Source: a bacterium | Lineage (GTDB): Bacteria > CLD3 > SB21 | Assembly (NCBI GenBank): GCA_013360215.1 | Contig: JABWCP010000024.1 | Span: 1 to 46,813 of the forward strand | Length of the DNA stretch: 46,813 nt | Direction of reading: 5' to 3' | Shown here: in pieces, positions 34,989 through 42,727 of the stretch | Layout of the letters: every line of letters starts with the position of its first letter | Numbering within the stretch: the stretch's first letter is position 1 | The notes under the pieces: generated by a model | What the model saw: only the letters and a program-made list of their open reading frames with translations | What the model was told of the DNA's origin: nothing | The model's database searches: none | Made by a program: the position numbers and the translations under genes

Positions 34989-35744
34989 ATGAAGCAGTCA
35001 GTATTCATGTCTATTTTGATCACCACGGCATTTGTCGTGTCCTATTTGGTATTCGAGTTCATTTTCGGTGCCGAAGGTGACAAATATGGCCTTCACTATA
35101 TTTACGCGGGCGGTCCCCTCGTAGTTATTTTGATGGTTCTCTCCATCATGGTGGTGACATTTATTTTTGAACGTATTTTTTCGTTGCGTAAAGCCAACGG
35201 TAAAGATAGCCTTCCTTTCTTCCTCAAGAAAATTCAGAAAAGCCTGATGGACGGCAACGTGGAAACTTCGATTGAGGTTTGCGATCATCAAAAAGGTTCC
35301 TGCGCAAACATTATTAAAATGGGTTTGGAAGCGTTTCAACGCAGTTCGAAAATGGGTATGAACATGGAAAAACGCGTTGCTGAAACTAAACGTGCTATCG
35401 AAGAAGCCACGGCTTTAGAAGTACCGTTGCTCGAACGTAACCTGATCGCGCTGTCGACGATCGCGTCAATCGCAACCATGGTGGGCTTGCTCGGTACGAC
35501 CCTCGGTATGATCCGCGCATTCAAAGCGCTTGCTCAATCCGGTGCTCCGGATGCCGTATCCCTCTCGCTCGGTATCTCCGAAGCGCTTATCAATACGGCC
35601 GGTGGTCTCGGTGCCGCCATCGTTGCGATCATAGCATATAATTATTTTGTCAATAAAGTGGATACCTATACTTACCTGATTGACGAAGCCAGCTACAATG
35701 TAGTTGAAATTCTGACCACAACACACGGTGACGATAAGAACTAA
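34989..35744 (+). CDS. exbB: MotA/TolQ/ExbB proton channel protein
   Basis: Inner-membrane protein of 251 residues with helices near 7-27, 37-58, 153-177 and 195-217 and the channel segment GLLGTTLGMIRAF. It forms the proton channel with ExbD that powers TonB, or TolA in Tol systems. The following two ExbD genes and a TonB gene make ExbB the better reading. An AGGAGG ribosome binding site is 10 bases before the ATG at 34989. The gap 34878-34988 shows no clear terminator. Confidence 0.9.
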   Translation: MKQSVFMSILITTAFVVSYLVFEFIFGAEGDKYGLHYIYAGGPLVVILMVLSIMVVTFIFERIFSLRKANGKDSLPFFLKKIQKSLMDGNVETSIEVCDHQKGSCANIIKMGLEAFQRSSKMGMNMEKRVAETKRAIEEATALEVPLLERNLIALSTIASIATMVGLLGTTLGMIRAFKALAQSGAPDAVSLSLGISEALINTAGGLGAAIVAIIAYNYFVNKVDTYTYLIDEASYNVVEILTTTHGDDKN

Positions 35745-35766
35745 TTTGAAGGCGTGGTAACTTACT

Positions 35767-36294
35767 ATGGCAAAACATAAAAAACATCGTGTCGGCGTAA
35801 AGCTTGACATGACGCCCATGGTGGACGTCGCGTTTCTTCTGCTGACGTTCTTCATGCTTACGACGACCTTTCGTCCGCCGGAGGAAATTTCGGTTACCGT
35901 TCCGGATTCACACTCACAGTTGAAGTTGCCTTCAGCGAATGTGATCACCATATCGGTCGCCAAAGATCCCATTATTCTCAAAAAGGGCACACAAAACGAA
36001 GAAAATACCGGCACGCGCATTTGGATGGATGTGGATGCACAGGTCGTACGCGGAAAGATTTTCGGTGCAGATTATGCACAAAGTGCAGGTAAAGCGGTTA
36101 AACTGGACGAACTCCAGAACCTTATTACCAAAGCGCGTTTAGAAAATCTGGCTATCCGTGGCGCTTCCGGCGCTATGCGTGTGGTGCTCAAAGCGGACAA
36201 AGATGCCGATTACGGTGTCGTAAGCGAAATCATTGACATTTTACAAAAATCCAAGATCACGACGGTGAACTTTATCACCAATCTTGAGAAATAA
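35767..36294 (+). CDS. exbD: ExbD/TolR biopolymer transport protein (copy 1)
   Basis: A 175-residue protein with one N-terminal membrane helix (about 18-38) carrying the essential Asp in MVDVAFLLLTFFML, and a periplasmic domain. It couples proton flow through ExbB to TonB. A charged KHKKHRV tail precedes the helix on the cytoplasmic side. It is 22 bp after exbB. The second ExbD gene follows by 18 bp, a pairing common in FCB genomes. Confidence 0.9.
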   Translation: MAKHKKHRVGVKLDMTPMVDVAFLLLTFFMLTTTFRPPEEISVTVPDSHSQLKLPSANVITISVAKDPIILKKGTQNEENTGTRIWMDVDAQVVRGKIFGADYAQSAGKAVKLDELQNLITKARLENLAIRGASGAMRVVLKADKDADYGVVSEIIDILQKSKITTVNFITNLEK

Positions 36295-36312
36295 TTTTAG
36301 CGGAGTACTAAC

Positions 36313-36888
36313 ATGGCTGAAGTAGGTGGTGCACAACCCCGATCCCACGGCAAGGGCAAGAAGAAAAAGAAAGCCCGCACCGGTGTGCGTTTGGATATGA
36401 CGCCGATGGTGGACGTGGCGTTCCTTCTGCTGACATTTTTCATGCTTACGACGGCATTCCGTCTGCCGCAGACTATGGAAATCAGCATCCCTGAAGATAA
36501 ACCTGAAAGTAATGTTAAGATCGCTGAATCAAATATTATGCAGATTCGGATCGACTTGGATAATAACATTTTTTGGAACCAGGGTAATGAAAAGCCGCAA
36601 AAAACGACTTTGAAGGAATTACGTCCGATCATCATTGATCGTAGTGAGAAGAATATCGCTAATGGAAAAGGCGATACGATGAAAGATAAGTTTAAACTGA
36701 TCATACTAATTAAGATTGATAAGAGAGCCAAATACGAACACATGGTCAATATCGTGGACGAACTCAATCTTGCCATGTTTGACCTGAATCAAAAGAATAA
36801 CCTAACCGAAGCAAATCGTCTCTCACCGCGATTTGCGTTTGCTCCCTTTAGCGAGCAAGACCAGAAGGAGGTTGCGAAAGCCCAATGA
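36313..36888 (+). CDS. exbD: ExbD/TolR biopolymer transport protein (copy 2)
   Basis: A 191-residue paralogue of the preceding ExbD. The helix again carries MVDVAFLLLTFFML, with a basic Lys-rich segment (KKKKKAR) before it. The periplasmic domain differs from copy 1 and is extended at the C-terminus. The two probably form a mixed or alternative complex with ExbB. The stop overlaps the TonB start (ATGA). GGAG lies 7 bases before the ATG. Confidence 0.9.
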   Translation: MAEVGGAQPRSHGKGKKKKKARTGVRLDMTPMVDVAFLLLTFFMLTTAFRLPQTMEISIPEDKPESNVKIAESNIMQIRIDLDNNIFWNQGNEKPQKTTLKELRPIIIDRSEKNIANGKGDTMKDKFKLIILIKIDKRAKYEHMVNIVDELNLAMFDLNQKNNLTEANRLSPRFAFAPFSEQDQKEVAKAQ

Positions 36889-37628
36889 CCAACATCGAAG
36901 TCATCGAAGGCTACGGCCGGGAGAACTACGGTTCATTTGTTCTCAAAAAGGTATATCAGAAAAATGTCAGCACAGGTTTGATTATCGGTATTACATTGCA
37001 TATAGCCGGTATCATGACGTACTACATCAGTACGGTAGTCTTTAAAGAAGAACAAATCCGTATGGTCCGTATTACGGATATCAACGAATTACAATCGGCT
37101 CCGCCGCTGCAAGAACAAACGGCCGCGCCGAAAGTAAAAGTCGAAGTACAGGAAGTGATCAAACCGGTGGCCGGTATACCTATTGTGGTGCCTGATGCCG
37201 AAGCCAAGCCGGATATGACCATACAGACACAAGAAGAAATCAAAACAGATATCGCTGCACCGACCAGTTTCGGAAGCGACGGCGGTGAAGTGAAGGTGGA
37301 TATCTCCGGAACGATCGGCGATATCGGTGGAGGTGAACCGGGTATGGATGAATTTGTACCCGTCGAACAACAACCGGTGATCGTGGCTAAAGTACAGCCG
37401 GTTTATCCGGAATTGGCTAAAAAGGCCGGTCTCGAAGGTAAAGTGATCGTGAAGGCGCTGATCGACGAATCCGGTACGGTTACAAAATGCGTTGTATTGC
37501 AGGGTGACGAAATGTTCAAAGAATCGGCGGTTAACGCTTTGATGTCTATGAAATTTAAACCGGCAATTAACGGTAATCGCCCGGTAAAAGTATGGATTAC
37601 CTATCCTTTTACTTTCCGTTTGAAATAA
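36885..37628 (+). CDS. tonB: TonB energy-transducing protein
   Basis: A 247-residue TonB: short cytoplasmic start, membrane helix (about 28-47), a periplasmic linker rich in Pro, Glu, Ala and Val, and a C-terminal TonB domain (about 165-247) with VQPVYPELAKKAGLEGKV and the end TYPFTFRLK. It transfers energy to outer-membrane receptors for large nutrients. No such receptor gene is in the window. The frame overlaps exbD by 4 bp. Confidence 0.93.
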   Translation: MTNIEVIEGYGRENYGSFVLKKVYQKNVSTGLIIGITLHIAGIMTYYISTVVFKEEQIRMVRITDINELQSAPPLQEQTAAPKVKVEVQEVIKPVAGIPIVVPDAEAKPDMTIQTQEEIKTDIAAPTSFGSDGGEVKVDISGTIGDIGGGEPGMDEFVPVEQQPVIVAKVQPVYPELAKKAGLEGKVIVKALIDESGTVTKCVVLQGDEMFKESAVNALMSMKFKPAINGNRPVKVWITYPFTFRLK

Positions 37629-37647
37629 TACGGTATAAAAGTTTATT

Positions 37648-37681
37648 AAAAAAACCCGTTGAGCATATCAACGGGTTTTTT
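37648..37681. terminator. Bidirectional intrinsic terminator between tonB and the minus-strand cluster
   Basis: A perfect 8-bp stem CCCGTTGA/TCAACGGG (37655-37662 with 37668-37675) has the loop GCATA, with seven A residues on the left and six T on the right. It lies between two convergent genes and serves both. Confidence 0.9.
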
Positions 37682-37684
37682 ATT

Positions 37685-39043
37685 TTACAAGGTGGTTAAA
37701 CACTCGGGGCATTTTCGATCATTTTTTTTCTGTTTGTCAATAAACCCTCTGGCGTAAATCTTCCTGCATTTGGGGCATATCACCCGGTGTTCGTGACAAA
37801 TCGGTACCTTTGTAGCGTGACATAAAAAAGTATGATCACTGCACATCGTACGTCCGCAATCGCTGCATGATTTGACACATTGATCACACACAATCTCTTT
37901 ATCGGCAAAACAAACAGTACTATGCGTTTCGCAAACAGTATGGCCGCAATCATGGCAATGCGTATTGCAATTGGTACAGAGCTCTGTATTACAAACCGTA
38001 CAGTGATGGGCATGCTCTTTATCGGGAAATTCATCTTTGCAGCCCGAGCAAACAAAAACACACCGCGAGCAACCTATTTTCCCATCAGCCAAAAGAGTCA
38101 TATTTTGTATCGGCAATTTGCAAGAAGGGCAGTGACCGTAATCCAATAATCCGTGGTAGCTATCATACAAAAGCGGCACCTCAGCTTTGTGGCCGGTTTT
38201 GTTGTGTTCGACCGTTGTCGTGACTTCTATTTCAGTTCTTTCGATAATATGATAGCTGAGTAACTTTAGAACGATACGCAACTTATGGTTTTCAATTTCT
38301 TCCTTAAGTTTGTGCTGATATTCTCGTTCAATTGTGAGACGCTTTTCTTCATAACTGGTTTGACTGCGATGCATTTCATCAATTTGGGCTGTATAATAAC
38401 CTTTGATGCGCGTGACGTTGCGATGCAGGCGTTTTAGTATCTCTTTTTGTAAACCTTGACCGTGTTCTTGTGCGCGGGTTGAAACCTCTTTGAGGCAGGT
38501 GCGAAAAGCGACTTCGATATCTTTTTGAGAAATTTCAATCCCGCTTTTGTTGGATAGAGTTTCGAGATCATGTTTTATCACTTCGTCGGTATAGTAACTT
38601 CGTGCATCGAAAACATGCCCTCGATGATCAATTCCCAATGTGAAGATATCTTCTGATTTTTCGTCGGACAGGTAACCGATTCGAAAATTAAAAAGTATAT
38701 CGGCTACTTTTTGTTTTTTAGTTTTGACGTGGCTTATGCGCGCATTTTGGATGTGTATTTGGCGAGCGATACTTTCGCGGGAAATTTCATGCTTTTCTTT
38801 AAGACGACTTACGGCTTTCGTTCCGGTTTCTTGTAAAAACTCGTATATCGTATTAAGTACATAACTGCCGTGGGTAACCAGGTCAGCCGATTCATCCAGA
38901 TCCTTTGTATCAAAAACCAGGTCTAATTTTTCTTTTCCAAAAACCTCCAGCAGAGGCTTTGAAAGCGAAATGTGAAGTCCTTTTTTGGACTCTGTAACTT
39001 CCGATGCGTTCGTTTCAAAAAAGTATTTTACGAATGATTTCAT
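37685..39043 (-). CDS. Protein with C-terminal 15-residue Cys/His repeats
   Basis: I do not recognise the family of this 452-residue protein. The first 300 residues are mostly helical, with a probable coiled coil near 185-265. From residue 305 on the sequence is a metal-binding array: CPSC, CSRC, CSGC, then five tandem 15-residue units (348-422) and final CPKC and CPEC pairs. In each unit Cys stands at positions 1 and 9 and Cys or His at 12, with a second Cys at position 4 in alternate units. Several zinc ions are likely bound. It is cytosolic by sequence. No ribosome binding site is seen; the start lies 7 bases beyond a T run that ends a long hairpin. Confidence 0.75.
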   Translation of the reverse strand: MKSFVKYFFETNASEVTESKKGLHISLSKPLLEVFGKEKLDLVFDTKDLDESADLVTHGSYVLNTIYEFLQETGTKAVSRLKEKHEISRESIARQIHIQNARISHVKTKKQKVADILFNFRIGYLSDEKSEDIFTLGIDHRGHVFDARSYYTDEVIKHDLETLSNKSGIEISQKDIEVAFRTCLKEVSTRAQEHGQGLQKEILKRLHRNVTRIKGYYTAQIDEMHRSQTSYEEKRLTIEREYQHKLKEEIENHKLRIVLKLLSYHIIERTEIEVTTTVEHNKTGHKAEVPLLYDSYHGLLDYGHCPSCKLPIQNMTLLADGKIGCSRCVFVCSGCKDEFPDKEHAHHCTVCNTELCTNCNTHCHDCGHTVCETHSTVCFADKEIVCDQCVKSCSDCGRTMCSDHTFLCHATKVPICHEHRVICPKCRKIYARGFIDKQKKNDRKCPECLTTL

Positions 39044-39050
39044 GCTTAAT

Positions 39051-39174
39051 AAAAAAAGGGAGCTATTCCATAAGGTGCTTACTTATTACCTTTCGCATGA
39101 TCCGTTGTCATTATGAACGAACGGATTCTGCGAAGGTTTTTACCGTAAAAGAGAACCTTTTGGAAACGCTCCCT
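39051..39174 (-). repeat. Long imperfect palindrome with T tract (element 1)
   Basis: The arms 39057-39076 and 39155-39174 match as an inverted repeat at 17 of 20 bases. An inner stem ATCCGTT/AACGGAT (39100-39106 and 39120-39126) is extended by CGCA/TGCG. Read on the minus strand it ends in seven T residues just before the Cys/His gene, so it could terminate the HMA gene transcript. It could also be the remnant of a small palindromic mobile element, since its ends look related to element 2 at 45913-46022. Confidence 0.6.
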
Positions 39175-39192
39175 AAATCGCGTTAAAAAGTA

Positions 39193-39519
39193 TTATTTTT
39201 TCTTACAGCAGTCAGGCAATTGTTCATAGGCTGCCGGATCGGCTTTTTGATCATTGGCGTCATATCCGGATTTGACGATTGCGGATTCGATATCACCGAT
39301 TTTGACGGAACCGGGAACATAAGAGATGGTGGCGATTTTAGTGTCCGTGTCCACCTCAACTTTTTTGACACCATTAACGGCCATCACGGCTTTTGTAATG
39401 GTACCCGAGCATTCGCCGCAGATCGCGGAATTAACTTTTACTACGGCTTTATCTAATTTTTCCTCTTTTCCGCAAGAAGAAATCAAGAGGGCCGCTAATG
39501 TTAAGATAGTCAAACGCAT
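39193..39519 (-). CDS. Lipoprotein with heavy-metal-associated (HMA) domain
   Basis: A 108-residue exported protein. The leader ends LLISSC (Cys16), a good lipobox. The body is one ferredoxin-like HMA domain with the metal site ICGECSG (Cys34 and Cys37) and the ISYVPG and IVKSGYDA segments. A further Cys pair (104-105) lies near the end. Metal capture of Cu or Hg type at the membrane is inferred from the CxxC site, but the metal is unproven. It starts one base after the DUF3098-like gene and shares its promoter. Confidence 0.85.
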   Translation of the reverse strand: MRLTILTLAALLISSCGKEEKLDKAVVKVNSAICGECSGTITKAVMAVNGVKKVEVDTDTKIATISYVPGSVKIGDIESAIVKSGYDANDQKADPAAYEQLPDCCKKK

Positions 39520-39520
39520 G

Positions 39521-39814
39521 TTATATTCCTTCCGTTGATTCGATGGATTGAACTTCTTCTTTTTTGCGATACAAAATAGCGACGGGGATTATCACCAAAT
39601 AGCCTAAAACAAGCAAAATGGGTGCTATGGTCATCGAAATTGTACCGTAAACCGGCGGTGTTGCAAGGCAAACATAACCGATGATGATCGTAATAATACC
39701 GGCAAAAAATATATAATAATTTTCAGCGGTAAAAGGTAAGGTAGCTTTTTTAACAGGAGATTTTTTGGCCTGTTGAAGCTTAGATGAATTTGTTTTTTTG
39801 AGATTAGCAGACAT
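39521..39814 (-). CDS. Small two-helix membrane protein, DUF3098-like
   Basis: A 97-residue protein: a Lys-rich cytoplasmic start, then PFTAENYYIFFAGI leading into two hydrophobic helices (about 33-53 and 62-83), which fits the DUF3098 pattern common in the FCB group. Function unknown. AAAGGA precedes the ATG on the minus strand, and a consensus promoter lies about 25-50 bases upstream. The HMA lipoprotein gene follows directly. Confidence 0.7.
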   Translation of the reverse strand: MSANLKKTNSSKLQQAKKSPVKKATLPFTAENYYIFFAGIITIIIGYVCLATPPVYGTISMTIAPILLVLGYLVIIPVAILYRKKEEVQSIESTEGI

Positions 39815-39837
39815 ATTTTTTCCTTTTGTTGGCCAGC

Positions 39838-39866
39838 AATATAGATATTCAACAGGCGAATGTCAA
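39838..39866 (-). promoter_or_regulatory. Consensus sigma-70 promoter overlapping the mqnD stop codon
   Basis: On the minus strand, TTGACA (39866-39861) and TATATT (39843-39838) are 17 bp apart. The TGA inside the -35 box is the mqnD stop codon. It should start the transcript of the DUF3098-like and HMA genes about 20 bases before the first ATG at 39814. Confidence 0.75.
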
Positions 39867-40672
39867 GATGAGGGGAGAATGCCGATACGAAGCGCTTCTT
39901 TTTTTAAGAAATCTACCGCCGCGTAACCTTTAGTTCCCAGATCAAGGGTATAATCGTTGACGTAGAGTTTAATGTGTTCCGCGATAACCGTGTCGTCAAG
40001 CTCTTGAGCGTGATGTTTGACGTAAGATTTACTCGACGTGGGATGGGAAAAAGCATATTCCACGCTGCGTCGAATAATGCGTCCAATCACTGACTGGATT
40101 TCTGGCCCAAACGTTTTTCTGATGGTTATGGCGCCCAGCGGAATAGGCATGCCTGTTTTTGTTTCCCAATAGTCACCCAAATCTTGGATCAAATGAAGGC
40201 CTTTGGCCTGATATGTAAAACGCCCTTCGTGAATAATCACTCCCGCTTCGGCCGAACCGTTTAATAGGTTTTTTTCTATATCTGAAAAAAGAACAGGTTG
40301 TGCCTGAACGGTTTTTCCCAAAAAAAACTGCAGTAAAAAATTGGCTGTAGTCAATTTTCCGGGGATCAATATTTTATCACCGGCAATACTATGGACATTA
40401 ATAGGGCGTGCCGAAATAAATAAAGGGCCGCAGCGGTGTCCCAATGCGCTTCCGGATGGCAATAAGGCGTAATCTTTTAACAAATATAAAAAGGCATGAT
40501 AACTTAATTTCGTAATGTCTAATTCGCAGCGGAAGGCTTTCTGATTGAGTTCTTCGACATCTGCAAGAAAAGGTTCGAATTCGATTCCTTCGGTGTCGAT
40601 TTTTTTATGAACCAGGGCATCAAAAATGAACGTATCATTGGGGCAGGTAGAATAACCCAGCGTAAACTTCAT
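39863..40672 (-). CDS. mqnD: 1,4-dihydroxy-6-naphthoate synthase
   Basis: Acts late in the futalosine pathway of menaquinone synthesis, converting cyclic dehypoxanthine futalosine to 1,4-dihydroxy-6-naphthoate. The 269 residues have the periplasmic-binding-protein-like fold of MqnD. They begin LGYSTCPNDTFIF and include KLSYHAFL, GSALGHRCGPL and the catalytic-region segment VIIHEGRFTY. The frame is open 48 codons further upstream, but those overlap mqnB. ATG 40672 lies 2 bases after the mqnB stop, with GGAG upstream. MqnA and MqnC are not in the window. Confidence 0.94.
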   Translation of the reverse strand: MKFTLGYSTCPNDTFIFDALVHKKIDTEGIEFEPFLADVEELNQKAFRCELDITKLSYHAFLYLLKDYALLPSGSALGHRCGPLFISARPINVHSIAGDKILIPGKLTTANFLLQFFLGKTVQAQPVLFSDIEKNLLNGSAEAGVIIHEGRFTYQAKGLHLIQDLGDYWETKTGMPIPLGAITIRKTFGPEIQSVIGRIIRRSVEYAFSHPTSSKSYVKHHAQELDDTVIAEHIKLYVNDYTLDLGTKGYAAVDFLKKEALRIGILPSS

Positions 40673-40674
40673 TT

Positions 40675-41367
40675 TCAGATTTTCTCCAAAAGTTGGATAG
40701 TAAAGGTGCTCAACGCCGCAACAGCTTCGTTGATTTTCCAGCGACTTCGGTCGCGAGGCTCGACAAAATTGGAAAGCGACCGATATTGTACATAAGGTTG
40801 CCCCGCCCGTAAACAAGCCAGTGCAAAGGCGCCGCCTTCCATGCTTTCGATATCCGGAGTAAAATTATTGCGATTCCACAGAATGCGTTCTGTATTACCG
40901 GTAACGGTATTGACCGTGATTCCTCTTACTTTGGGTGTTTGCGCCAATCGGCTCCAATTTTGCAGATCGTTGGGATTTTCGATTTCGTTGTAAATCGCCT
41001 TGTTGTCGTAAGAATGTAAGGGAAATCCCATGCGCTGTAGATTTTCAAATTGCCCATCCGCCGTCGTAGCGCCCATTTCTGCGAGTATATCCGTATCTAC
41101 ACGTACAATAGAGGCCAAAGCATGTCCTTCACTATACGTACCGGCTATTCCGAGATTTATGGCCCAATCATACGATGATATTTGTAATTGTTTACCGAGA
41201 CTATACGCCGTATTGATCATACCAATACCGGTAACTAGAAAGTCAATTGTATGGGAGTGTGAAGTAGGTGAGCGCCACAAACCAAGTTTATCGGGATGAA
41301 CGGCCTTATAATGAACCAATAGGGGCTTGATTTCGGCTTCCGTCGCAGAAACGATGAGTATTCTCAT
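40675..41367 (-). CDS. mqnB: Futalosine hydrolase
   Basis: Nucleosidase of the MTA/SAH nucleosidase family that removes hypoxanthine from futalosine. The 230 residues have ILIVSATEAEI at the start, VTGIGMINTAYSL, NLGIAGTY and the active-site segment IESMEGGAFALAC. It lies between mqnE and mqnD, which supports futalosine over the general MTA/SAH substrate. No ribosome binding site is evident. The gap to mqnE is 53 bp and contains only a small palindrome (41405-41417). Confidence 0.92.
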   Translation of the reverse strand: MRILIVSATEAEIKPLLVHYKAVHPDKLGLWRSPTSHSHTIDFLVTGIGMINTAYSLGKQLQISSYDWAINLGIAGTYSEGHALASIVRVDTDILAEMGATTADGQFENLQRMGFPLHSYDNKAIYNEIENPNDLQNWSRLAQTPKVRGITVNTVTGNTERILWNRNNFTPDIESMEGGAFALACLRAGQPYVQYRSLSNFVEPRDRSRWKINEAVAALSTFTIQLLEKI

Positions 41368-41420
41368 GGGACACTAAAAGTAAATTAAGGTAGCCGAGCG
41401 TGTGCCAAAGTCTTTGGAAA

Positions 41421-42626
41421 TCAATTGAGCACAGGTATCATGACCGGATTGCGGTGTGCATGCGCTATATCTTCAGCCGAAAATTCTTTTATCACATTAT
41501 ATAACGCATCGCGCTCGATGGGTTGGCGGCCCGCATCGGATATGAGTTTGATCAATTCCGACGTGGTCATTCCCGATGCACTGTCCGTTCCAGCCATACT
41601 CATGATCGTTTCTTCGAGGATTGTTCCTTCGATTTCATTTGCACCATAGCTGAGCGCCGTCTGTGCCATATTTTTACCAATAACTACCCAATAAGCTTTG
41701 ATATTTGGAAAATTATCCAGCATCAGGCGCGATACCGCTACGACTTTCAAATCTTCGAAAGCACTAACCTGCGGTAATTTCTTTAATCGGTTGTTTTCAT
41801 GCTGGTATTTGAGTGGAATAAATGTACTAAATGATCCTTTTGTTTTTTTTGCCAATGAAATATCCTGAAGCTCACGTAAACGAATTAAGTGGTCAATACG
41901 TTCATCATAACGTTCGATATGACCATAAAGCATCGTCGCATTAGTCATCAAACCCAGTTCATGTGCCATACCGTGTACTTTAAACCAACCCTCCGCCGTA
42001 GCTTTTTCATCACATATTTTTTCGCGGACACGCTGAGCAAAAATTTCAGCGCCACCGCCGGGCATGGCTTCGAGGCCGGCTTTCATCAAAGCCTCCAGCA
42101 CAGCACGCATGGACATGTTATAGTGGTTGGCGTAGTATTCGATTTCGACGGCTGTAAAACCTTTGATGTGAATATGCGGCGCAACCGATTTGATCGTACT
42201 AAGCATATCGGTATAATATGAAAAGGGGAGTTCCGGATGTAAGCCGGAAGTGATATGGATCTCTTGGATGCCTTGCTTTAATCCGTCTTTAACACGTTGC
42301 GCGATTTGTTCCATCGTCATGGTATAGCCGCCTTCTTCGCCTTCACGCCGGTAAAACGAACAAAACATGCACGAATATTCACATACGTTGGTGGGGTTAA
42401 GCTGACGGTTGCGTACAAAAAATGATCGGTCGCCGTGCATTCTTTCCCGGACAATATTGGCCATGTAACCTACGCTGGTCAGATCACGCGTTTCAAACAA
42501 TTGGACGCCGTCTTCAAAAGAGAGCCGTTCATGATCCATCACTTTTTGATAAATGGCGTCCAAACCGGAGGCGCGCAGCATGGACTTTATCAGGGAGTGA
42601 TCATATACGGTATTTATACGTTTCAT
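41421..42626 (-). CDS. mqnE: Aminofutalosine synthase (radical SAM)
   Basis: Radical SAM enzyme joining SAM-derived adenosyl to 3-(1-carboxyvinyloxy)benzoate to give aminofutalosine, an early step of the futalosine menaquinone pathway. The 401 residues have the iron-sulfur motif CEYSCMFC (Cys82, Cys86, Cys89), HITSGLHPELPF, PGGGAEIF and NATMLYGHIE. PGGGAEIF fits MqnE better than the related cyclase MqnC. It is the first gene of the mqnE-mqnB-mqnD set on the minus strand. AAAGGCAG lies about 9 bases before the ATG. Confidence 0.93.
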   Translation of the reverse strand: MKRINTVYDHSLIKSMLRASGLDAIYQKVMDHERLSFEDGVQLFETRDLTSVGYMANIVRERMHGDRSFFVRNRQLNPTNVCEYSCMFCSFYRREGEEGGYTMTMEQIAQRVKDGLKQGIQEIHITSGLHPELPFSYYTDMLSTIKSVAPHIHIKGFTAVEIEYYANHYNMSMRAVLEALMKAGLEAMPGGGAEIFAQRVREKICDEKATAEGWFKVHGMAHELGLMTNATMLYGHIERYDERIDHLIRLRELQDISLAKKTKGSFSTFIPLKYQHENNRLKKLPQVSAFEDLKVVAVSRLMLDNFPNIKAYWVVIGKNMAQTALSYGANEIEGTILEETIMSMAGTDSASGMTTSELIKLISDAGRQPIERDALYNVIKEFSAEDIAHAHRNPVMIPVLN

Positions 42627-42665
42627 TAATATCTGCCTTTGGATATAGTGTTTATCATAATTAAA

Positions 42666-42685
42666 GTTTCAATTTTTTTTGAAAC
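42666..42685 (-). terminator. Weak hairpin after the HGSNAT-like gene
   Basis: GTTTCAA/TTGAAAC (7 bp) closes a loop of six T (plus strand), and on the minus strand it is followed by a short T-rich stretch. It is AT-rich and may be a weak terminator or simply a spacer. Confidence 0.3.
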
Positions 42686-42727
42686 ATCGGTAAACTAAAA
42701 TAAGCCGCCATTATAAACAAGTATAAA

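Noticed and set aside
41405-41417. Small palindrome CCAAAG/CTTTGG between mqnE and mqnB
   Set aside because: A single-base loop and no T tract make it neither a terminator nor a convincing operator.
41421-42626. Assignment as MqnC (cyclic dehypoxanthine futalosine cyclase)
   Set aside because: The PGGGAEIF segment and the place at the head of the mqnE-mqnB-mqnD set fit MqnE better.
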